A stretch of DNA of 64,000 nucleotides from Streptomyces sp. I05A-00742 (GTDB lineage: Bacteria > Actinomycetota > Actinomycetes > Streptomycetales > Streptomycetaceae), in the NCBI RefSeq assembly GCF_013055795.1, contig NZ_JABETO010000007.1:1-64000 (forward strand), read 5' to 3'. The notes under the pieces were generated by a model that saw only the letters and a list, made by a program, of their open reading frames with translations, was not told the origin of the DNA and searched no databases. The position numbers and the translations under genes are program-made. Position 1 is the first letter of the stretch, and every line of letters begins with the position of its first letter. This document shows positions 16,457 through 25,479 of this stretch, piece by piece.

Positions 16457-17050
16457 TCAGCCGGCGTAGGGCCGGGCCGCCCGGGCCTCGCGCAGCGAGA
16501 CGGCCCACCAGGTGAGCTGGTCGAGCAGCACCTTGGCCGCCCCGGCCGCCTGGTTGCCCGCCTCCTCGTCCAGGTGCCGGCCGTTGGCGTCGAACGCGCC
16601 CCACGGGTTGTGGAAGCTGATCGTCTCGCGGATGGTGACGGCGTGCAGCTCCGCGAGGACCGGGCGCAGGTGCTCTATCGCGCGCAGGCCGCCGGAGAGC
16701 CCGCCGTAGGAGACGAAGGCGATCGGCTTGGCCCGCCACGGCGTCGCGTGCCAGTCGATGAGCGCCTTGAGCGAGGCCGGGTAGCTGTGGTTGTACTCGG
16801 GCGTGACGATGATGAACGCGTCGGCCCGCTCCAGCTTCGGGGACACGGCGGCGAGCAGCGCCGCGTCCTCCGGGCCCGGCTCGGGGCTGAGCTGGGCCGG
16901 GAGCGGGTGCTCGGCGAGGTCGACGACGTCCACCTCGATGTCGTCGCGCTGGGCGAGGTGGGTGCCGAGCCAGCCGGCGACGGTCGGGCCGAAACGTCCG
17001 TCACGGGTCGAGGCGACGATGACGGCGAGGCGGTACGGGGCGTGCGACAT
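16457..17050 (-). CDS. NADPH-dependent FMN reductase
   Basis: A 197-residue flavodoxin-fold FMN reductase starting at ATG 17050 behind GAGGAAC. Motifs are AVIVASTRDGRFGPTV, TPEYNHSYPASLKALIDW and FVSYGGLSGGLRAIEHLR. It is closely related to the gene at 14252-14857. Its promoter contains a SoxR/MerR-like operator at 17151-17172, which suggests induction by redox-cycling compounds. No MerR gene is nearby. Confidence 0.88.
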   Translation of the reverse strand: MSHAPYRLAVIVASTRDGRFGPTVAGWLGTHLAQRDDIEVDVVDLAEHPLPAQLSPEPGPEDAALLAAVSPKLERADAFIIVTPEYNHSYPASLKALIDWHATPWRAKPIAFVSYGGLSGGLRAIEHLRPVLAELHAVTIRETISFHNPWGAFDANGRHLDEEAGNQAAGAAKVLLDQLTWWAVSLREARAARPYAG

Positions 17051-17144
17051 GGCGGTTCCTCTGTTCTCCGTAGGGGTTTCCCCGTGGGGTGTCCACGGTG
17101 GGGTTTCCACGGCCGCGCCGGCGCGGCGGGTGACACGGAAAAGC

Positions 17145-17172
17145 TTGATACCTCAACCTCAGTAGAGGTCAA
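17145..17172 (-). promoter_or_regulatory. SoxR/MerR-like promoter of the FMN reductase
   Basis: On the minus strand TTGACC (17172-17167) and TATCAA (17150-17145) are separated by 16 bp containing GGTTGAGG. An ACCTC-N10-GAGGT dyad (17150-17169) has the same geometry as classical SoxR operators. The matching element at 12496-12517 supports a shared regulator encoded elsewhere. Confidence 0.5.
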
Positions 17173-17220
17173 CTGAAACAGGAGCACCTTCAGTAACACG
17201 GTGCGCCCGCCCACCTTCCC

Positions 17221-18468
17221 TCAGAACACGTCCGGGCACCAGGGCCGTTGGGAAGTCCGCAGCATGAGGTCGGCCCGGGCGGCCGCGCCGGGCCGCTCCT
17301 CGGTGACCGAACCCAGCGCCACGAGCCGCACGGCCGACTCGTCGCCGAGCCAGAGGCGGCCCAACTCGCCCGCCCCCAGGGCGAGATCGGCGTCCCGCGT
17401 GGTGGGCGTGCACGTGGCACCGTCGGGGCCGGCGTCGAGCAGGTACCGGCCGGCCGCGTACCCGTCCGGGTCGGCGACCTCGACGACGAGGGTGCCGGGA
17501 GCGGCGTACGTACGGGCCTCCAGCAGCGCCGGCACATCCAGCGGGCGCAGCCACAGGAAGTCCGCCTGGCCGGTGACGCGCGCGGCGCGCGGGTCGGGCA
17601 GCAGCAGCGGCAGGAGGTCGTCGGGGGCGCGGTTGCCGGTGTCGGCCCTGGTGATCCAGTCGACGGAGAGCAGGAAATGCCACAGGGCGCGCTCGGCGGC
17701 CGGGGAGACCGCGACGAGGTCGCGCACGATCGCCTTGTCGTGCGGCTGGTGGGCGGCCCACTTGTGCTCGACGGTGTAGGTGAGCAGGCCGTCCACCCGG
17801 CCGTCCGGCGCGCGGTAGAGGACGTGGTAGGGCTCCGTCCAGTCGGCCGCGAGGGTCGGCCAGGAGAGGTCCCCGGTGGCGAACCGCCACCAGCGCTCGG
17901 TGCGGTCGACGACGCCGTGGCGCCCCGCCCGCAGCCGTTCGTGCAGCCCGGGACCCAGCTCGCGGACGGTCGCGCCGTCCGCGAAGTCCACCCGCCCGCC
18001 GCACGCCGGGCCCGCGTACCGCCGGTCGAGGCCGCTGCGGGCGACGTCCACCTCCCAGGAGGCGACGGAGGCGGCCGGGCCGAAGCCGTACCGCCCGTAG
18101 ATCGGGTACTCCGCGGCGATCAGGGTCGCGGCGGCGTCCCCGCGCTCCTTGGCGGCTCTCAGGTCCCGGGCCATCATCCGGCTGAGCACCCCGCGCCTGC
18201 GGTGCGTGGGGGAGACCGTCACATTGGTGACCGCGTTCACCGGGACCGCGGTACCGCCGACCGCCGTGAGCTCCTGCGGATGGCTGCGGAACGTGCCGAC
18301 GCAGCGCCCCGCGTCGAAGGCGCCCTGCGTCCGCGCGAGGTCCATGCCCGCTCCGCGTATCTCCACCTCTTCCTTGGAAGCCTCGGGAGCGGAGAGGAAG
18401 CCGACGTGGAGGGCGGTGATCCAGTCGGTGAGGTCGTCGCGGTCGATCGTGCGTATGTCGAGAGGCAT
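17221..18468 (-). CDS. Eis-like GNAT N-acetyltransferase
   Basis: A 415-residue protein of the Eis family, which has two GNAT domains and a sterol-carrier-like C-terminal domain. The start ATG 18468 gives the usual N-terminus (DIRTIDRDDLTDWITALHVG). The acetyl-CoA motif is NVTVSPTHRRRGVLSRMMA at about residue 90. The chain ends in Phe, as in mycobacterial Eis, where the C-terminal carboxylate acts as the catalytic base. Relatives acetylate aminoglycosides or lysines at several positions. It is a single gene downstream of the asparaginase gene. Confidence 0.85.
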   Translation of the reverse strand: MPLDIRTIDRDDLTDWITALHVGFLSAPEASKEEVEIRGAGMDLARTQGAFDAGRCVGTFRSHPQELTAVGGTAVPVNAVTNVTVSPTHRRRGVLSRMMARDLRAAKERGDAAATLIAAEYPIYGRYGFGPAASVASWEVDVARSGLDRRYAGPACGGRVDFADGATVRELGPGLHERLRAGRHGVVDRTERWWRFATGDLSWPTLAADWTEPYHVLYRAPDGRVDGLLTYTVEHKWAAHQPHDKAIVRDLVAVSPAAERALWHFLLSVDWITRADTGNRAPDDLLPLLLPDPRAARVTGQADFLWLRPLDVPALLEARTYAAPGTLVVEVADPDGYAAGRYLLDAGPDGATCTPTTRDADLALGAGELGRLWLGDESAVRLVALGSVTEERPGAAARADLMLRTSQRPWCPDVF

Positions 18469-18559
18469 GCGCCGCACGCTAGGCGCATGATCGCCCCGGA
18501 CGCGCGCCATTTATCGCGGGGACAGCGGCGGCCCCGAGGAGCCGCCCGCCCGGCCCGGC

Positions 18560-19555
18560 TCAGAACGCCGCGCGGATCTCCCCGACGCGTTCCCCGCCGC
18601 CGAAGAGCGGCACGTCGCGGATGCGGTCGAGGACGGGCGCGTCGACGCCCATCAGCTCCAGGGCCCGGGCCAGGACCGGGCCGAGGGCCCGCAGCGCCCC
18701 GTCGTCGATCTTGAAGGCCAGGGCGCGGCCGTCGGGCAGGGCGACCGCCTGGACCGCCTCGGCGCCCATCTTGGAGAGCGCGCCCGGCAGCTCGCGCATC
18801 AGCCAGGTGTCGGGACGGCGGGTGCCGGCCACGTACTCCGGGTGGGCACGCATCGCGTCCGCGACCCGGCGCTCCGGGGTGCCCGGCGCGGCCAGTACGA
18901 AGTGGCGGAAGGCGCGGGCGAGGCCCACGAGGGAGAGGGACATCAGCGGGGCCCCGCAGCCGTCCGTGCCGATGTGCGCGACGCGCTCGCCGCTCGCCTC
19001 CTCCACGGCGCCCAGGACGAGCTGCTGGAGGGGGTGGGCCGGGTCCAGGTACGAGTCGACCGGCCAGCCGTTGGCGGCGGAGGCGGCGATCATGGCGGCG
19101 TGCTTGCCGGAGCAGTTCATGGTGACGCGGTCCCGGACCCGGCCCGAGGCCAGGTACTCCTCCGCCTCGACGGGGTCGAGCGGGAGGTCCGGCGGGGTCC
19201 GCAGGTCGCCCTCCGCCAGCCCGAACTCGTCGAGCATCGTGCGGACCAGGTCCAGGTGGAAGTCCTCGCCGGAGTGGCTGGCCGCCGCGAGGGCCAGCCG
19301 CTCGCCCGACAGGTCGAGGCCGGCCCGGAGGACGGCCACCGCCTGCATCGGCTTGTTGGCGGACCGCGGGAAGACGGGCGCCGCGGGGTCGCCGAACGCC
19401 AGCTCCACGCTGCCGTCCGCCGCCAGCACCACCAGCGAGCCGCGGTGGTGGCCCTCGACGAAACCGGACCGGACGACCTCGGCGAGGACCGGGCGTATCG
19501 CGGCGTCGTCGTCCACCCGGGATATCGCGGGCGGGGAAGGGGTCGAGGTGGTCAT
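18560..19555 (-). CDS. Type II (Rhizobial-type) L-asparaginase
   Basis: A 331-residue class 3 asparaginase (R. etli-type fold), unrelated to E. coli AnsB. Conserved blocks are FPRSANKPMQAVAV (catalytic Ser-x-x-Lys), AAASHSGEDFH (second Ser), TMNCSGKHAAM (metal-binding Cys and Lys) and IGTDGCGAP. It hydrolyses Asn to Asp and ammonia in the cytoplasm. It is followed by the Eis-like gene and preceded by rsiG, all on the minus strand; an operon is possible but the gaps are 39 and 91 bp. Confidence 0.85.
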   Translation of the reverse strand: MTTSTPSPPAISRVDDDAAIRPVLAEVVRSGFVEGHHRGSLVVLAADGSVELAFGDPAAPVFPRSANKPMQAVAVLRAGLDLSGERLALAAASHSGEDFHLDLVRTMLDEFGLAEGDLRTPPDLPLDPVEAEEYLASGRVRDRVTMNCSGKHAAMIAASAANGWPVDSYLDPAHPLQQLVLGAVEEASGERVAHIGTDGCGAPLMSLSLVGLARAFRHFVLAAPGTPERRVADAMRAHPEYVAGTRRPDTWLMRELPGALSKMGAEAVQAVALPDGRALAFKIDDGALRALGPVLARALELMGVDAPVLDRIRDVPLFGGGERVGEIRAAF

Positions 19556-19594
19556 GGGCCGGGCCTTCCGGGGGCGGGGACCGCCCCCGGAATG

Positions 19595-20251
19595 TCACGG
19601 GAGCAGGTCGTCTACTTGCGCTTCTCCTTCACGGTACCTTCGCGCGATCTCCGCACCGCAATCGTCCGCCGTCCGCTGGAGCTGCCGGCGCCGCTCCGAG
19701 ACGTGCCGCTCGTACGCCGCCAGCCGGCCCAGGCCCGCCCGCAGCTCGGCGTCCGTGCGGGCCGTCAGGTCGGAGAGCCCCACCTCGCCGAGCATGTCCT
19801 CGGCCAGCCGCCGGTACTCCTCCGCGTGCGGCGTCCCCAGCGTCACATGGCGGGCGGACGAGCGGTGGGCCGACGGGTCGTCCGTCAGGATCTCCGACAG
19901 CCGCTCCACCAGCAGCCGCCGGTCCGCCGCCGGGGTGTCCGGCGCCGCCCGCCCCTCCAGCGCGGCCCGCAGGATGTCGATGCGGCCCTGGAGCAGCCGC
20001 CGCACATAGCTGAGGTCCGCCTCCTCCTGCCGGGCCTCCTTGCGCACCGCCCGCAGCTCCGCCAGGCGCAGCTCCCCGAGCTGCCGCACCGGTACGTCCG
20101 CCAGCCGCCCGGACCGCTGGCTCGGCGGCCTCGCGTGCAGACCTTCCACGGCGTCCCCGGCCTCCGATGCCTTCGCCTTGAGCGTCTCTAGCGTGGTGGG
20201 TGTCCTGAGCGTCTCAAGCCCCTTGAGGTGGTTCCCGGTCGGTGTGGTCAT
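19595..20251 (-). CDS. rsiG: Anti-sigma factor RsiG (AmfC), c-di-GMP dependent
   Basis: A 218-residue helical protein. It carries two exact copies of the c-di-GMP motif E(X)3S(X)2R(X)3Q(X)3D. The first is E77-S81-R84-Q88-D92 and the second E181-S185-R188-Q192-D196. In Streptomyces this protein binds a c-di-GMP dimer on a coiled coil and sequesters the sporulation sigma factor WhiG; it was formerly called AmfC. The N-terminal ~50 residues are probably disordered. It sits upstream of the asparaginase gene and divergent from dtd. Confidence 0.92.
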   Translation of the reverse strand: MTTPTGNHLKGLETLRTPTTLETLKAKASEAGDAVEGLHARPPSQRSGRLADVPVRQLGELRLAELRAVRKEARQEEADLSYVRRLLQGRIDILRAALEGRAAPDTPAADRRLLVERLSEILTDDPSAHRSSARHVTLGTPHAEEYRRLAEDMLGEVGLSDLTARTDAELRAGLGRLAAYERHVSERRRQLQRTADDCGAEIARRYREGEAQVDDLLP

Positions 20252-20398
20252 GCGGCTCCGTCCCCTCGCGCCGGGTGCGTACGGAACGCTGTGCCCGCAT
20301 ATCGCACCGCCTGCACGCATCGTGCCACTGTGCCCCGCCCGGCCGCAGGCCGTCTCCACCCGAACGGCCCTGAACGGGCGCCGTGCATCATGGACGCC

Positions 20399-20824
20399 AT
20401 GCGAGCTGTGGTGCAGAGGGTGAACGGGGCGAGCGTCCTCGTCGACGGCCGGACCGTCGGCGAGATCGTCGGCGAAGGGCTGTGCGTGCTGGTCGGGGTG
20501 ACCCATGACGACACTCCCGCGAAGGCGGCTCAGCTGGCGCGCAAGCTGTGGTCCTTGCGGGTGCTGGGGGATGAGAAGTCGTGTTCCGACGTGGGGGCGC
20601 CGTTGCTCGTGATCTCGCAGTTCACGCTTTACGGTGATGCGCGGAAGGGGCGGCGTCCCACTTGGAACGCGGCTGCTCCGGGCCGCGTGGCCGAGCCTTT
20701 GGTTGACGAGGTCGTCGCACGGCTGCGTGAGCTGGGGGCTCGGGTTGAGACAGGGGTGTTCGGGGCGGATATGAAGGTGTCGTTGACGAACGACGGGCCG
20801 TTCACGGTGCTGCTGGAGGTGTGA
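20399..20824 (+). CDS. dtd: D-aminoacyl-tRNA deacylase
   Basis: A 141-residue Dtd, the standard family length. The active-site motifs are both present: SQFTLYGD (the SQxT loop) and [10 protein letters not shown] at the C-terminus (NxGPxT with the Gly-cisPro). It removes D-amino acids and glycine mischarged on tRNA. ATG 20399 fits the family N-terminus [23 protein letters not shown] seven bases upstream could be the -10 of a leaderless transcript. It ends in a large palindromic repeat shared with the convergent ygfZ-like gene. Confidence 0.93.
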   Translation: MRAVVQRVNGASVLVDGRTVGEIVGEGLCVLVGVTHDDTPAKAAQLARKLWSLRVLGDEKSCSDVGAPLLVISQFTLYGDARKGRRPTWNAAAPGRVAEPLVDEVVARLRELGARVETGVFGADMKVSLTNDGPFTVLLEV

Positions 20825-21047
20825 GGGGCCCCGGTCCCTCCCTTTCACCGTTTCTGCGGGGAAGACCCCGCGCCCCCGGGTGAGCGCGCCTGCGGCGCGC
20901 GTCCTCAAACGCCGGACGGGCTGAAGTGTGCGCCCGGGCGCGAAATCCAGCCCGTCCGGCGTTTGAGGACCTCGCGGCGAAGCCGCGATGCCGGGGGCCG
21001 GGGCAGAGCCCCGGGAAACGGTGAAAGGGCGGGACCGGGGCACCCCC
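20825..21047. repeat. Nested intergenic palindrome, copy 1
   Basis: It fills the gap between the stop codons of convergent dtd and the YgfZ-like gene. Inner arms of 23 bp are perfectly complementary (20901-20923 and 20948-20970, core GGCGTTTGAGGAC). Outer arms containing CTTTCACCGTTTC and its complement are near perfect. Copies or half copies occur at 28849-28945, 35548-35746 and 62719-62860. It probably acts as a bidirectional terminator. Confidence 0.85.
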
Positions 21048-22028
21048 CTACGGCTCGACCACAACCTCCTGCGCCGCAGCCGTCCCCTCACCCACAACCA
21101 ACGCCGCATCCACCGGAACATTCCGCTTCACGAGCGCCAAAGCGATCGGCCCGAGCTCATGGTGGCGCACCGCCGTAGTGACAAACCCGAGCTGCCGCCC
21201 CTCCGCTCCATCCGCGGCCAGCCGGACGGCGGAGCCGTGCCCGGGCAGATGCACCTCACTGCCGTCGAGGTGCAGGAAAACGAGCCGCCGCGGCGGCTTC
21301 CCAAGATTCTGGACGCGAGCGACGGTCTCCTGCCCCCGATAGCACCCCTTCTGCAGATGGACGGCGGAGCCGATGAGGCCGAGCTCGTGGGGGATCGTCC
21401 GGTGGTCGGTCTCGAGGCCGAGCCGGGGGCGGTGGGCCTCGACGCGGAGGGCTTCGAGGGCGAGGACGCCGGCGGCGGGGCCGTGGTCGGCGGCGAAGGA
21501 GTCGAGGTGCTCACGGGGGAGGAAGAGGTCACGGCCGTGGGGGGTCTCGCGGACGACGACACCGTCGGGGACGCCGGCGATCGAGCCGGCGGGCAGATGG
21601 ACGACGGCGAGGTCGTCGGTGCGGTCGGCGACCTCGACCCGGTAGAAGAACTTCATGCTCTCCAGGTAGGCGATGAGCGCCTCCTGGGTGCCGGGCTCGA
21701 CGTGGGCCCAGACGGTCTCCCCGTCGTCGACGAGGGAGAGGGCGTGCTCGATGTGGCCGTTGGCGGTGAGGATCAGCGCCTCGGTGGCCCGGCCGGGCGG
21801 CAGGTCACTGACGTGCTGGGTGAGGAGCAGGTGCAGCCAGCTCAGCCGGTCGGGACCGGAGACGGCGACCACCCCGCGGTGCGAGAGGTCGACGAAGCCG
21901 GACCCGTCGGCGAGCGCGCGCTGCTCACGGAACGGGTCGCCGTAGTGGGCGGCGACGCCCTCGTCCGGGCCCTCGGCGGGCACGGCGCCGGGCAGCGACA
22001 ACAGAGGGCTCTTCGATCGACGCAGCAT
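21048..22028 (-). CDS. YgfZ/GcvT-like folate-binding protein
   Basis: A 326-residue tetrahydrofolate-binding protein of the YgfZ/IBA57 family, which supports repair and assembly of some iron-sulfur enzymes. The diagnostic KGCYRGQE motif, with its conserved Cys, is present in the C-terminal half. The N-terminal GcvT-like domain begins at VAAHYGDPFREQRAL. It starts 9 bp after the nur stop codon on the same strand, so the two are probably co-transcribed. Confidence 0.9.
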   Translation of the reverse strand: MLRRSKSPLLSLPGAVPAEGPDEGVAAHYGDPFREQRALADGSGFVDLSHRGVVAVSGPDRLSWLHLLLTQHVSDLPPGRATEALILTANGHIEHALSLVDDGETVWAHVEPGTQEALIAYLESMKFFYRVEVADRTDDLAVVHLPAGSIAGVPDGVVVRETPHGRDLFLPREHLDSFAADHGPAAGVLALEALRVEAHRPRLGLETDHRTIPHELGLIGSAVHLQKGCYRGQETVARVQNLGKPPRRLVFLHLDGSEVHLPGHGSAVRLAADGAEGRQLGFVTTAVRHHELGPIALALVKRNVPVDAALVVGEGTAAAQEVVVEP

Positions 22029-22037
22029 GCGCCCAGC

Positions 22038-22475
22038 CTACGACTCGTCCGGAGCCTTCCCGGAGGCGCAGGAGCCGCACCGGCCGAAGATCGCGAAGTG
22101 CTTCATGTCGGTGTCGAAGGCGAACTCCTCACGCAGCCGCGCGGTGAACTCCGCGGCCACGGAGAGGTCCGCCTCGATCACTCCGGTGCAGTCCCGGCAG
22201 ACGAGGTGTATGTGGTGGTGCCGGTCCGCGAGGTGGTACGTGGGAGCGCCGTGGCCGAGATGGGCGTGGCTGACCAGGCCCAGCTCCTCCAGCAGCTCCA
22301 GCGTCCGGTAGACGGTGGAGATGTTGATCCCGCCCGCGGTCCTGCGGACCTCGGTGAGGATGTCGTCCGGCGTCGCGTGCTCCAGCCGGTCCACCGCCTC
22401 CAGCACCAGCTGGCGCTGCGGGGTCAGCCGGTAGCCGCGCCTGCGGAGATCGCTCTGCCAGTCGGTGTCCACCAC
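22038..22475 (-). CDS. nur: Nickel-responsive Fur-family regulator Nur
   Basis: A 145-residue Fur-family protein. The winged helix RGYRLTPQRQLVLEAVDRLE with INISTVYRTLELLEELG, the metal-site block YHLADRHHHIHLVCRDC and the C-terminal MKHFAIFGRCGSC agree closely with Streptomyces Nur, which represses nickel uptake and the iron SOD gene when nickel is present. This is recognition by sequence memory; another Fur paralogue cannot be fully excluded. A TAGACT six bases before the first GTG implies a leaderless transcript. ygfZ follows 9 bp downstream. Confidence 0.82.
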   Translation of the reverse strand: MVDTDWQSDLRRRGYRLTPQRQLVLEAVDRLEHATPDDILTEVRRTAGGINISTVYRTLELLEELGLVSHAHLGHGAPTYHLADRHHHIHLVCRDCTGVIEADLSVAAEFTARLREEFAFDTDMKHFAIFGRCGSCASGKAPDES

Positions 22476-22494
22476 GCTTCCAGTCTAGGCAGCG

Positions 22495-23529
22495 TCAGCC
22501 CTCCCGTACGCCCTTCAGGTAACCGGCGAGTGCCGCGATCGCCGCCGGGTTGCGCGGGCTCTCGACGAGGTCCACGTAGTCGAGGACGAAGACGCGCTTG
22601 TTCTTGATCGCGGGCACGTCGGCGAGCGGCGGGTAGGAGAGCAGGAACTTCTTCTTCTCCTCCGCGGTGACGTCACCGTAGTTGTTGATCACGATGACGT
22701 CGGGCTGCCGGTCCACGACGGTCTCCCAGCCGACCGTGGTCCAGGTGTCCTTCAGGTCGGCCATCACATGGTCGCCGCCGGCCTTGGTGATGATGTCGTG
22801 CGGCCCGGCGTAGGCGCCCGAGGTCACCGGCTTGTCGCGGCCGTCGTCGTAGAGGAACACCTTGGGGCGCTTGCCGCCGGCGGGGATGCCGGCCTGCGCG
22901 TCGGCGACCTGCTTCTTGAAGTCCGCGACGAGCTTCGCCGCCCGGTCCTCGACGTCGAAGATCTTCCCGAGGGTGGTGAGGTCGGTGTACAGCGCCTCCA
23001 GCGGCGGCATCACGCCCCGCTGCTTGCCGCTGCCGCTGCGGCAGGACTCGGTGAGCACGTACGAGCCGATGCCCAGCTTCTTCAGCCCGGCGGGCGTGAA
23101 GCCGTCGCCCTCGCCGAAGCCGTAGTTCCAGCCCGCGAAGACGAGGTCGGCCTTGGCGTCGAGGACCATCTCCTTGTTGATCTGCTTCTTCGACAGCCAC
23201 TTGACCTTGTCGTAGCCGCCCTTCCAGGGCACGTCGTCGCGGCTCCCCTTGTAGTCGGGCGCCACATAGCCCGCCATGTGCTTCTCCAGCCCCAGGGCGA
23301 ACATGATCTCGGCGATGCCCACGTCGTTGGTGACCACGCGCTGCGGGGCCTTGTCGTACGTGGTCTTCACCCCGCAGTTCTCGATCGTGACGGGGTAGTG
23401 GCCGCCGGAGGCCTTGGACGCCTCGGCGGGCTTGTCGTCGCTCACCTTCGCGCCGCAGCCCGCGAGGGCGACGGCGGTGAGCAGGGCGACGGCGGTACGG
23501 GTGATGCGGGAGGTCATGGGAGTCCTCAT
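22495..23529 (-). CDS. BtuF-like ABC transporter substrate-binding lipoprotein
   Basis: A 344-residue lipoprotein with signal peptide and lipobox ALAGC near residue 24. The mature part is a two-lobed class III (FhuD/BtuF) binding protein: APQRVVTNDVGIAEIMFALG, and FLYDDGRDKPVTSGAYAGPH in the second lobe. ATG 23529 overlaps the ATPase stop codon in ATGA, so the three transporter genes are coupled. A cobalamin riboswitch heads the operon, so the ligand is probably B12 or a corrinoid rather than a siderophore. Confidence 0.85.
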   Translation of the reverse strand: MRTPMTSRITRTAVALLTAVALAGCGAKVSDDKPAEASKASGGHYPVTIENCGVKTTYDKAPQRVVTNDVGIAEIMFALGLEKHMAGYVAPDYKGSRDDVPWKGGYDKVKWLSKKQINKEMVLDAKADLVFAGWNYGFGEGDGFTPAGLKKLGIGSYVLTESCRSGSGKQRGVMPPLEALYTDLTTLGKIFDVEDRAAKLVADFKKQVADAQAGIPAGGKRPKVFLYDDGRDKPVTSGAYAGPHDIITKAGGDHVMADLKDTWTTVGWETVVDRQPDVIVINNYGDVTAEEKKKFLLSYPPLADVPAIKNKRVFVLDYVDLVESPRNPAAIAALAGYLKGVREG

Positions 23530-24296
23530 CGGGGCAGGCGGTCGAAGAGCAGTTGCGGTAGGCCGGACTCGGGGTGCGGCACCCGGTGCGCCCGGACGCC
23601 GAAGACGTCGGCGAGGAGGCCGGGCGTCAGCACCTCGTCGGGCGGCCCGGAGGCGACGATCCGGCCGCCCGCGAGGACGTACAGCACGTCGCAGTGGGTC
23701 GCGGCGAGGTTGAGGTCGTGCAGCGCGGCCAGCACGGTGAGCCCGGACTCCCGTACCAGCGCCAGGACTTCGAGTTGCTGGCTGATGTCCAGATGGTTGG
23801 TCGGCTCGTCCAGGACGAGGATCTTCGGCCGCTGGGCCAGGGCGCGGGCTATCAGCACCCGCTGCTTCTCACCGCCGGAGAGGGTCAGGAAGCCCCGCTC
23901 GGCGAGGTGCCCGGCGCCGACCCGCTCCAGGGCCGCCGTGCAGACCTCCGTGTCCTCGCGGCTCGTCCGCCCGGCCGCCCGCTGGTGCGGCAGCCGGCCC
24001 ATCGCGACGACCTCGCCGACCGTGAAGTCGAACTCGCTGCCCGACTCCTGCGGCAGCGCCGCCAGCCGCCTCGCCCCTTCGCGGGCGCTCAGGCCGTGCA
24101 GGTCGTCGCCGTCGAGCAGCACCCGGCCGTGGGTCGGCCGCAGCGCCCGGTAGACGCACCGCAGCAGGCTGGACTTCCCGCTGCCGTTGGGACCGACGAT
24201 CCCGACGAACTCCCCGCTGCCGGCCCGCAGTTCCACGTCCCGGACGAGCCGGGCGCCCGGGACCTCGACCGACAGGTCCTCGATGTCCACCCTCAT
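23526..24296 (-). CDS. BtuD-like ABC transporter ATP-binding protein
   Basis: A 256-residue FecE/BtuD-type ATPase. Walker A is GPNGSGKSS, the Q-loop LAALPQESGSEF, the signature LSGGEKQRVLIARAL, Walker B ILVLDEPTNHLDI and the H-loop ALHDLNLA. All catalytic residues are intact. The start codon overlaps the permease stop by one base, and its own stop overlaps the binding-protein start. Confidence 0.92.
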   Translation of the reverse strand: MRVDIEDLSVEVPGARLVRDVELRAGSGEFVGIVGPNGSGKSSLLRCVYRALRPTHGRVLLDGDDLHGLSAREGARRLAALPQESGSEFDFTVGEVVAMGRLPHQRAAGRTSREDTEVCTAALERVGAGHLAERGFLTLSGGEKQRVLIARALAQRPKILVLDEPTNHLDISQQLEVLALVRESGLTVLAALHDLNLAATHCDVLYVLAGGRIVASGPPDEVLTPGLLADVFGVRAHRVPHPESGLPQLLFDRLPR

Positions 24297-25375
24297 CAGG
24301 CACCTCCGAAGCTGTAGCCGCGGCGGCGCATCAGCAGCACGAAACACGGCACGCCGATCAGCGCCGTGATCACCCCGACCGGCAGTTCGACGGGGGCCAG
24401 CAGCAGCCGCGAGACGACGTCCACCCACACCAGCAGCACCGCGCCCAGCAGCGGCGCGACGGCCAGCACCCGGCGGTGGTCGGCGCCGACCAGCATCCGG
24501 GTGGCGTGCGGGACCATCAGCCCGACGAAGCCGATGGCGCCGCTGACGGCCACGACGGCCCCCGTGACGGCCGCCACGACGACGAACAGCACCCGGCGCC
24601 GCCGCTCGGGGTCGACGCCGAGCGCGGACGACGTCTCGTCGCCCATGGCCAGGACGTTCAGCCCGCGCGCCGACCACAGCAGATAGCCGAGCCCGCACAG
24701 CACGGCGCCCGCGGCGAGCGGCACGGACTGCCAGCTGGCGCCGCCCAGGCTGCCCAGCAGCCACATCATCGCCGAGCGGGCGGCGTCGCCGCGGTCCGCG
24801 CTGAAGACCATCAGCGTGGTGATCGCGGAGAAGCCGTAGTACATGGCCGTGCCGACGAGGACGAGCCGCAGCGGCGTCAATCCGTTCGCGGTGCGGGCCG
24901 CCGCGTAGACCAGGGCCATCGAGGCCAGCGCCGAGACGAACGCGGCGCTGGACAGCGCCCAGACGCCGAGCGAGCCGAGCACGCCGAAGAGCAGCACCGC
25001 GTTGGCGCCGACGGCCGCGCCGGAGGAGATGCCGAGTACGAACGGGTCGGCGAGGGCGTTGCGGACCAGCGCCTGGGTGGCCACGCCGACGGCGGACAGC
25101 CCGGCGCCGACCACGGCCGCCAGCAGGGCGCGCGGGAAGCGCAGCTCCCAGACGATGGTGTAGGCCGCGATCTCGTCCCGGTCGATCCCGCCGCCCGTCA
25201 GCCCCGCCGCCAGGTAGCGGAGCGCGTCGCCCCAGCCGATGCCGGAGGAGCCGAGGGCGACGCAGCAGAGGAGGGAGCCGAGCAGGGCGACGCCCAGCCC
25301 GGCGAGCAGGGGTGGCAGCGGGAGCCGCCGCGACGGTGCGGTCGTGCCGGGTGGAGCCTGAGCGGTGATCGCCAA
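24296..25375 (-). CDS. BtuC/FecCD-like ABC transporter permease
   Basis: A 359-residue FecCD-family permease with about ten TM helices. Conserved motifs are WELRFPRALLAAVVGAGLS, NALADPFVLGISSGAAVGA and IGFVGLMVPHATRMLVG. No ATG lies near the expected start. TTG 25375 with GAGGCG upstream is chosen; a GTG at 25465 would add 30 unlikely residues overlapping the riboswitch expression platform. The aptamer upstream indicates cobalamin repression. Confidence 0.88.
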   Translation of the reverse strand: MAITAQAPPGTTAPSRRLPLPPLLAGLGVALLGSLLCCVALGSSGIGWGDALRYLAAGLTGGGIDRDEIAAYTIVWELRFPRALLAAVVGAGLSAVGVATQALVRNALADPFVLGISSGAAVGANAVLLFGVLGSLGVWALSSAAFVSALASMALVYAAARTANGLTPLRLVLVGTAMYYGFSAITTLMVFSADRGDAARSAMMWLLGSLGGASWQSVPLAAGAVLCGLGYLLWSARGLNVLAMGDETSSALGVDPERRRRVLFVVVAAVTGAVVAVSGAIGFVGLMVPHATRMLVGADHRRVLAVAPLLGAVLLVWVDVVSRLLLAPVELPVGVITALIGVPCFVLLMRRRGYSFGGA

Positions 25376-25479
25376 GGGGTACGCCTCGCGTCGGGCCGTG
25401 GGCCCGGGCGGATGTGCCCGCAGGAGCCCCGCCGCGACCGCGGGGGGCCTCCCCTCGCAGACCACGGCGAGTTGTCAGG

